Assembly (NCBI GenBank): GCA_964460485.1
Contig: CAYWRY010000001.1
Coordinates: 1-64,000 of the forward strand
DNA: 64,000 nucleotides
Origin: VGRF01 sp964460485
Lineage (GTDB): Bacteria > Myxococcota_A > UBA9160 > UBA6930
Direction: 5' to 3'
Under the pieces are notes generated by a model. It worked only from the letters and a program-made list of their open reading frames with translations. It was not told the origin of the DNA and searched no databases. Below, piece after piece: positions 59,101 to 64,000 of this stretch. How positions within the stretch are numbered: position 1 is the first letter of the stretch; every line of letters begins with the position of its first letter. The position numbers were made by a program, and so were the translations under genes.

Positions 59101-59115
59101 GGGCGGGCCCCGCCC
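59101..59115. promoter_or_regulatory. 15-bp palindrome upstream of candidate 18 and the kinase gene
   Basis: GGGCGGG-C-CCCGCCC, a perfect inverted repeat (7+1+7) between the BCAM0308-type promoter and the globin-kinase gene. May be an operator or simply a GC-rich palindrome. Confidence 0.25.
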
Positions 59116-59210
59116 GGTGGTGCCGCCGCGCGGCGGGCGGCGTTCGGGCCCCTGCGCGGCGCCCCGCACGGTGTTTGATTGCCGCGGAGCGCCGGCCCAT
59201 AGTTCGAGCC

Positions 59211-60455
59211 ATGAACTTCGATCGCGAGTCCCTCCTCGCGTTCTACGAGCTCAGCGACACGGAGATCGCCCGCCTCGCCGAGCTGCGGCCGATGCTCGAG
59301 AAGCGTGCCGACAGCTTGGTCGCCGCCTTCTACCGGCACCTGCTGGGCTTCCCCGAGACGCGCAAGCTGCTGCGCGATCCGCGGGTCACCGAGCGGCTGC
59401 TGGGGGAGCAGAAGCGCTACCTGCTGAGCCTCGCCTCGCCCACGATCGACGACGCGTACCTGGAGCAGAGACGCCAGATCGGCGTGGCGCACGAGCGCAT
59501 CGGGCTCGCGCCGACCTGGTACCTGGGCGCCTATTCGCTCTACGAGGCGCTGCTCGTCCCCATCTTGCTCGAGGAGTACTCATCGAACCTGGAGCGCGCC
59601 CGCGGGCTGCTCATGACCCTGCGGCGGCGGCTGCATCTCGACGCGGCGCTCGCGCTCGAGACCTACGTGGACCGTCGCGAGCGGGATCTCGAGTACCTGA
59701 ACCAGCAGCTTGCCGAGGCGAGCCGCAAGCTCGCGCGCGACCTCGAGAGCACCGGCGTCGAGCTGCGCTCGAGCCGCGCGCGGGCGCAGGCGGCCGAGCG
59801 GCTCGCCTCGATCGGCACCCTCGTCGCCGGCCTCGCCCACGAGATCGGCACGCCCATGGGCGTGATCCAGGGCCACGCCAAGCTGCTCGAGAACGCCGTG
59901 CAGGACGAGAGCGGGCGCTGGCGCCTGCGGACGATTCAGGCACAGATCTCGCGGATCGCGCGGATCATGGAGAGCCTGCTCAACATGGCGCGGCCCTCCG
60001 CGCGGCGTACCCGCGTCCTGGTTGCGCTGCCGGCGGTGCTCGACAACACGCTGGCTTTCCTGACGGAGCGGCTCACGCGGCGGCGCGTCGAGGTGGTGCG
60101 CGACTACGCCGAGACGCCGTCGATCCGCGCCGACCCCGAGGCGCTCCAGCAGATCTTCCTGAACCTGGTGATGAACGCGATCGACGCCATGCCAAGCGGC
60201 GGAGAGCTGCGCGTCTCGATCGCCCCGATCGAGGCCGGCGCGGAGGTGCGCATCGCGGACAACGGGAGCGGCATGCCCCCCGAGGCGCGCGAGCGGATCT
60301 TCGACCCGTTCTTCACGACGAAGGAGGCCGGCCAGGGCCACGGGCTCGGCCTCGCGGTCGCCCAAGGCATCGCCCACGACCACGGCGGCGAAATCACCCT
60401 GGTCCGCTCCGGCCCGGGCGGCACCGAGTTTCGCGTCACGCTCGCGGCTGAGTGA
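59211..60455 (+). CDS. Globin-coupled sensor histidine kinase
   Basis: A 414-residue soluble kinase with a heme globin as input. Residues ~1-155 form a globin-coupled-sensor fold; GVAHERIGLAPTWYLGAYSLYE includes the proximal heme histidine (His94). A coiled coil (about 155-195) carries the signal to the DHp helix, with LVAGLAHEIGTPM (phosphoacceptor His210), and an HATPase domain with NLVMNAIDAM, DNGSGMP and FFTTKEAGQGHGLGLAV. Globin-coupled sensors bind O2, NO or CO. The response regulator follows 133 bases later. There is no clear sigma-54-type site before it, so it may be expressed constitutively. Confidence 0.92.
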   Translation: MNFDRESLLAFYELSDTEIARLAELRPMLEKRADSLVAAFYRHLLGFPETRKLLRDPRVTERLLGEQKRYLLSLASPTIDDAYLEQRRQIGVAHERIGLAPTWYLGAYSLYEALLVPILLEEYSSNLERARGLLMTLRRRLHLDAALALETYVDRRERDLEYLNQQLAEASRKLARDLESTGVELRSSRARAQAAERLASIGTLVAGLAHEIGTPMGVIQGHAKLLENAVQDESGRWRLRTIQAQISRIARIMESLLNMARPSARRTRVLVALPAVLDNTLAFLTERLTRRRVEVVRDYAETPSIRADPEALQQIFLNLVMNAIDAMPSGGELRVSIAPIEAGAEVRIADNGSGMPPEARERIFDPFFTTKEAGQGHGLGLAVAQGIAHDHGGEITLVRSGPGGTEFRVTLAAE

Positions 60456-60558
60456 GCGGGGGACCCGGGGCTGGGGCACGGCGTCGCCGCCCGCGGCGTG
60501 ATGTGGTGCAGAATGCCTCGCAACGGGAGGTTCGAGGTGCCGCATCGGCTGGCGCCAT

Positions 60559-60574
60559 TGGCATGAAGCCTGCT
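60559..60574 (+). promoter_or_regulatory. Sigma-54 promoter candidate 19 (response regulator-usp)
   Basis: TGGCATGAAGCCTGCT: full TGGCA and CTGCT, GG-N10-GC. The predicted start (about 60585) is about 4 bases before the ATG 60589; there is no Shine-Dalgarno. It suggests autoregulation of the activator. Confidence 0.57.
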
Positions 60575-60588
60575 CCAACTAGAACCGC

Positions 60589-61998
60589 ATGCGACACACG
60601 GCTCAGATCCTCATCGTCGACGATGACCGCGCCATGCGCGAAATGCTTGCCTCGCTGTTCAAGGAGCGCGGGCTCTGGGTGGAAGAGGCGAGCTCCGCTC
60701 GCGCTGCACTCGAGCTCGCGGCGGAGCGCGAGTTCGACGTGGTGCTCTCCGACATCCGCATGCCCGGCCTCTCGGGCATCGAGCTGGTGGGACAGCTGCG
60801 CCGGCTGCGTCCCAACACGCCGGTCGTGCTGATGACGGCATTCGGCACGATCGACTCGGCGGTCGAGGCGATGCGCGCGGGCGCCTTCGACTACATCACC
60901 AAGCCCTTCGAGCCGGAAGCGGTGAGCTTCGCCGTGGATCGCGCCATCGAGCGCGCGGCCCTGGCGCGCGAGAACGAGACGCTGCGGCGCGCGGTGCAGA
61001 CCACCGGCGAGCTGGGCGAGTTGATCGGCTCGAGCGCTGCGATGCGCGACATCATCGCGCTGATCCAGCGCGTGGGTCACAGCCGCGCGAGCGTGCTGAT
61101 CACGGGCGAGAGCGGCACGGGAAAGGAGGTGATCGCGCGGACGCTGCACTTCCACGGCGCGCGTCGCGAGATGCCGTTCGTGCCGATCAACTGCACGGCG
61201 ATTCCCGAGGGCCTGCTCGAGAGCGAGCTGTTCGGTCACGTGCGCGGCGCCTTCACCGGCGCGCACACCAACAAGCGCGGCCTGTTCGAGAAGGCCAATG
61301 GCGGGACGCTGTTCCTCGACGAGGTCGGCGACATGGGCCTCGCGCTCCAGGGCAAGCTGCTGCGCGTGCTCCAGGATCGCGAGATCCGGCCGGTGGGCGG
61401 TACCCAGACGATCAAGGTGGACGTGCGCATCATCGCGGCCACCAACAAGGACCTGCCCGCCGAGATCGCCGCCGGGCGTTTCCGCGAGGACCTGTTCTAC
61501 CGGCTGAACGTCGTGCCCATCCACGTCCCGCCCCTGCGCGAGCGCACCGACGACATCCCGGCGCTGGTGGAGGCCTTCCTGCGGCGCCACGGCGAGGGGC
61601 GCAAGCGCTTCGTCTCCGCCGAGGCGATGGCCGTGCTGCGCGCGCAGCCGTGGCGCGGCAACGCCCGCGAGCTGGAGAACACGATCGAGCGCGCGATCGC
61701 GCTGACGGACGTGGAGACGCTGGGCCCCGCCGACATCCCGCTGCCGGCGAGCACCGGGGGTCCGCCCGCGACAGGAGCCTCCGCAGGAGCGCCGGTGGAT
61801 CTCGACACCCTGCTGCGCGCTGCGGCGGCGCGCGGCACGAGCCTGCGCGACCTCGACGAGAAGTACACGGCCATCGTGCTCGCCCACACGGGGGGCAACA
61901 AGGTGCGCGCGTCGCAGATCCTCGGCATCGACCGGAAGACGCTCTACCGTCGCGCCGAGCGCCGCGCCCGCGAAGAGGGCGCGAGCGACGAGGAGTGA
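60589..61998 (+). CDS. NtrC-family sigma-54-dependent response regulator
   Basis: A 469-residue activator. Receiver domain (1-~120) with acidic DDD (11-13), phosphoacceptor Asp55 in LSDIRMPG, and Lys105. The AAA+ domain (about 145-380) has Walker A GESGTGKE (173-180), the sigma-54-contacting GAFTGA loop (220-225) intact, Walker B LFLDEV and the arginine-finger region. The C-terminal Fis-type helix-turn-helix is in GGNKVRASQILGIDRKTLYRRAE. With GAFTGA intact it should activate sigma-54 RNA polymerase. Being adjacent to the globin kinase, it is the likely master regulator of the sigma-54 sites in the island. Confidence 0.94.
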   Translation: MRHTAQILIVDDDRAMREMLASLFKERGLWVEEASSARAALELAAEREFDVVLSDIRMPGLSGIELVGQLRRLRPNTPVVLMTAFGTIDSAVEAMRAGAFDYITKPFEPEAVSFAVDRAIERAALARENETLRRAVQTTGELGELIGSSAAMRDIIALIQRVGHSRASVLITGESGTGKEVIARTLHFHGARREMPFVPINCTAIPEGLLESELFGHVRGAFTGAHTNKRGLFEKANGGTLFLDEVGDMGLALQGKLLRVLQDREIRPVGGTQTIKVDVRIIAATNKDLPAEIAAGRFREDLFYRLNVVPIHVPPLRERTDDIPALVEAFLRRHGEGRKRFVSAEAMAVLRAQPWRGNARELENTIERAIALTDVETLGPADIPLPASTGGPPATGASAGAPVDLDTLLRAAAARGTSLRDLDEKYTAIVLAHTGGNKVRASQILGIDRKTLYRRAERRAREEGASDEE

Positions 61999-62001
61999 CG
62001 C

Positions 62002-62886
62002 GTGAAGAGCCCCCGCAAGATCCTGGTGGCGACCGACTTCTCCGCCGGCGCCGAGCGCGCGTTGGACACGGCGCTCGCGCTCGCCGCTCCAGCGAAGGGC
62101 GAAGTGCACGTGGTGCACGCGCTCGAGATCCCGCTGCCGATGTTCGAGCCCTACGCGGTCGCGCTTCCGCCGGAGCTGATCGGCGCCGCCCGCAAGACGG
62201 CGCAAGAGAAGCTCGCCGCGGCCGGCGAGAAGGTGCGCGCGCGCGGTCTCACCGGCACGACCTTCCTCGGCGAGGTGCCGGCTTCGATGTGCGTCGCCGA
62301 GCGCGCCAAGGCAATCGGCGCGGATCTGGCGGTGATCGGCACCCACGGCCACACCGGCTTCAAGCGCTTCCTGCTCGGCAGCGTCGCGGAGCGCACGGTG
62401 AAGGAATCTCCGGTCTCGGTGCTCACGGTGAAGGGCGAGGGGCGCGCCGAGGCGCCCAAGACGATCGTGATCGGCGTCGACTTCTCGAAGCACTCCCAGG
62501 AAGCCGTGGAGCTGGCCGCGGACTGGGCGCGGGCGTTCGGCGCGACTCTCTACCTGGTGCACGGCCTCGAGCTGCGCATGCCGTTCGTCACTCCGTACGA
62601 GGTATCGGTGCCGGACGCGCTCATCGACGCCGCCTACGCGGAGGGCAAGAAGCGCCTCCAGGAGCTGGCCGGGAAGCTCACGGGCGTGAACGTGCGCACG
62701 GAGCTCGCGAGCGCACCCGCCCACGCGGCCCTCGACGGCGTGGCAGAACGCGTCCGCGCGGACTTGATCGTGACCGGCTCGCGCGGCCTCGGCGGCATCA
62801 AGCATGCGGTGCTCGGCAGCGTCGCGGAGCGCACGCTGCGCCACGCGCCGTGCAGCGTGCTCACGGTGAAGTCGCACATCGGGTGA
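62002..62886 (+). CDS. Tandem universal stress protein (UspA x2), second copy
   Basis: A 294-residue two-domain Usp, same length and layout as the copy at 25383-26267. ATP-binding loops: IGTHGHTGFKRFLLGSVAERTVK in the first half and SRGLGGIKHAVLGSVAERTLR in the second; both halves start with the KILVATDFS or TIVIGVDFS strand. GTG start 62002 lies 3 bases after the response regulator's stop, so it is transcribed with the regulator. High similarity to the first copy, including a nearly identical 3' end at DNA level, indicates recent duplication within the island. Confidence 0.93.
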   Translation: MKSPRKILVATDFSAGAERALDTALALAAPAKGEVHVVHALEIPLPMFEPYAVALPPELIGAARKTAQEKLAAAGEKVRARGLTGTTFLGEVPASMCVAERAKAIGADLAVIGTHGHTGFKRFLLGSVAERTVKESPVSVLTVKGEGRAEAPKTIVIGVDFSKHSQEAVELAADWARAFGATLYLVHGLELRMPFVTPYEVSVPDALIDAAYAEGKKRLQELAGKLTGVNVRTELASAPAHAALDGVAERVRADLIVTGSRGLGGIKHAVLGSVAERTLRHAPCSVLTVKSHIG

Positions 62887-62975
62887 CGCGGCGCCGCTCG
62901 CGCGGCGGCGAGGCGAAGCATGGGGATCGGTGAGGCGCCGCGAATCCGGCTCGCCGCTCGCGCCGGCGCGCGCTG

Positions 62976-64000
62976 ATGAGTGCGCTGAGCCAAGTGGGAT
63001 CGATGCTCGCGCTCGGCGTGGCGCTGCTGCTGTTCGGGATGTGGCTGCTGCGCGAGGGGATGCGCGAGTTCGCCGGCGCGCGGCTCCAGCGCTGGCTCAC
63101 GCGCGTGACCCAGAGCCCACTGCGCGGCGCGCTGGCCGGGGCGGCCGCCACGGCGGCGGTGCAGTCGTCGAGCGCGACGATCGTCACGGCGATCGGCTTC
63201 GCGAGCACGGGTCTACTCGAGTTCTCGCAGGCGCTCGGGATCGTCTTCGGCGCGAACGTCGGCACGACGCTGACCGGCTGGCTGGTGCTCGCCGTCGGGA
63301 TCCGCTGGAAGCTCGTCTTCGCAGCGCCGCTGCTCGCCCTCGTGGGCGTCTGGCTGCATCTCTATGCCCAGCGCCGCCTCGCCAGCGCCGGCCGCGTGAT
63401 CGGCGGACTCGCGCTCGCGCTGCTCGGCATCGAGGCGCTCGGCAGCGCCCTCTCCGGAGACGCGGTGGCGAGCGCACTCGCGGCAGTTCCGGGCGACTCC
63501 CTCGGCTCCCGGCTCGCGCTGGTCGCCATCGGCACCGGGATCACGCTGGTCGCGCAGTCCTCCTCGGCGGGCGTGGCCGCGGCGCTCGCGGCCGTGCATG
63601 CGGGGGCGCTCGACCTCGGCCAGGCCGCCGCGGTGGTGATCGGCTTCGACCTCGGCACGACGGGCAGCGCCGTGCTCGCCTCGCTGCGCGGCTCGCTCGC
63701 CGCGCGCCGCACCAGCTTCGCGCACGTGATCTTCAACGTGTTCACCGCGCTGGGCGCGCTGCTGCTGCTGCCCGCGCTTTCCGTGCTGCTCGCGGCCCTT
63801 GCGCGCAGCGGGCACGCGCTGTCCCCGGAGGTCGCGCTCGTGGCCTTCCACTCGACCTTCAACCTGGCCGGCGCGGCCGCGGCGATCCCGCTGGCGGGCC
63901 CGTTCGCCGCGCTCGTCGAGCGTCTCGTCCCCGAGCGGCGGCGCACGCTCACGCGCCGGCTCGACGCGCGGCTGCTGCGGGAGCCCGACGTCGCCCTCGA
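62976..64000 (+). CDS. Na/Pi-cotransporter (NptA/YjbB-type) family protein (C-terminus outside window)
   Basis: The first ~341 residues of a multi-spanning protein with the Na+/Pi-cotransporter repeat: AAVQSSSATIVTAIGFASTGLLEFSQALGIVFGANVGTTLTGW early and TLVAQSSSAGVAAALAAVHAG with IGFDLGTTGSA in the second repeat. QSSSA and GANVGTT motifs mark the two inverted transport repeats. The open frame runs to the window end, so a C-terminal PhoU-like domain may follow outside. I see no sigma-54-type element before it. The start ATG 62976 has only a weak ribosome-binding site. Confidence 0.88.
   Translation, partial: MSALSQVGSMLALGVALLLFGMWLLREGMREFAGARLQRWLTRVTQSPLRGALAGAAATAAVQSSSATIVTAIGFASTGLLEFSQALGIVFGANVGTTLTGWLVLAVGIRWKLVFAAPLLALVGVWLHLYAQRRLASAGRVIGGLALALLGIEALGSALSGDAVASALAAVPGDSLGSRLALVAIGTGITLVAQSSSAGVAAALAAVHAGALDLGQAAAVVIGFDLGTTGSAVLASLRGSLAARRTSFAHVIFNVFTALGALLLLPALSVLLAALARSGHALSPEVALVAFHSTFNLAGAAAAIPLAGPFAALVERLVPERRRTLTRRLDARLLREPDVAL

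Noticed and set aside
59140..59210. GG-N10-GC-like pairs upstream of the globin kinase
   Set aside because: Spacing or the -24 core is wrong; the kinase gene probably has another promoter type.

Overview
The window is very GC-rich (about 70% by eye) bacterial chromosome with dense genes, short gaps and many 4-base start/stop overlaps. Gene content (sigma-54 activators, globin-coupled kinase, MacB-like exporter, TupA-like protein, ECF42-type sigma factor) suggests a Gram-negative, facultatively aerobic or microaerophilic proteobacterium-like organism, perhaps an uncultured deltaproteobacterial or Myxococcota-type lineage. That placement is inference only; there is no rRNA, tRNA, phage, IS element or CRISPR array in the window.

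Positions 1-16.4 kb are ordinary accessory chromosome: a truncated thiamine-pyrophosphate enzyme, an exported methyltransferase, an MFS transporter, an amidohydrolase, a DUF2889 protein, an orphan TupA-like binding protein, a DedA protein, a broken VOC gene, a GST, an ECF42 cassette (YCII protein, sigma factor, GyrI-like protein), a four-gene MacAB-like export operon and a secreted serine hydrolase.

From about 16.45 kb to 62.9 kb the content changes to a low-oxygen survival island. It resembles in gene content the low-oxygen-activated (lxa) locus known from Burkholderia cenocepacia and functionally the mycobacterial DosR regulon: two tandem universal stress proteins, Hsp20, a GroEL without GroES, a hibernation-factor/cold-shock fusion, CBS proteins (one fused to a DksA zinc finger), a hemerythrin, a calcium-type P-ATPase, a K+ channel, NAD-linked formate dehydrogenase with carbamate kinase, a pyruvate-dehydrogenase-like complex with acetyl-CoA synthetase, malic enzyme, amino-acid dehydrogenase, cyclopropane synthase, an L,D-transpeptidase/MepK-like pair, PRPP synthetase, an AMP-phosphorylase-like enzyme, a beta-CASP nuclease and a BCAM0308-family protein.

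The island ends with its probable control unit: a histidine kinase whose sensor is a heme globin (proximal His94) followed by an NtrC-type response regulator with an intact GAFTGA loop. In front of nearly every operon head in the island I read a GG-N10-GC element close to the sigma-54 consensus (TGGCACG-N4-TTGCW), nineteen sites in all, several as divergent pairs. I did not find comparable sites upstream of the genes checked in the first 16 kb. The simplest model is that oxygen or redox state is read by the globin kinase, passed to the activator, and used to switch on a compact sigma-54 regulon that rewires metabolism (formate, acetyl-CoA, malate), protects ribosomes and proteins, and remodels membrane and wall. 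The window ends inside a Na/Pi-cotransporter-type gene.
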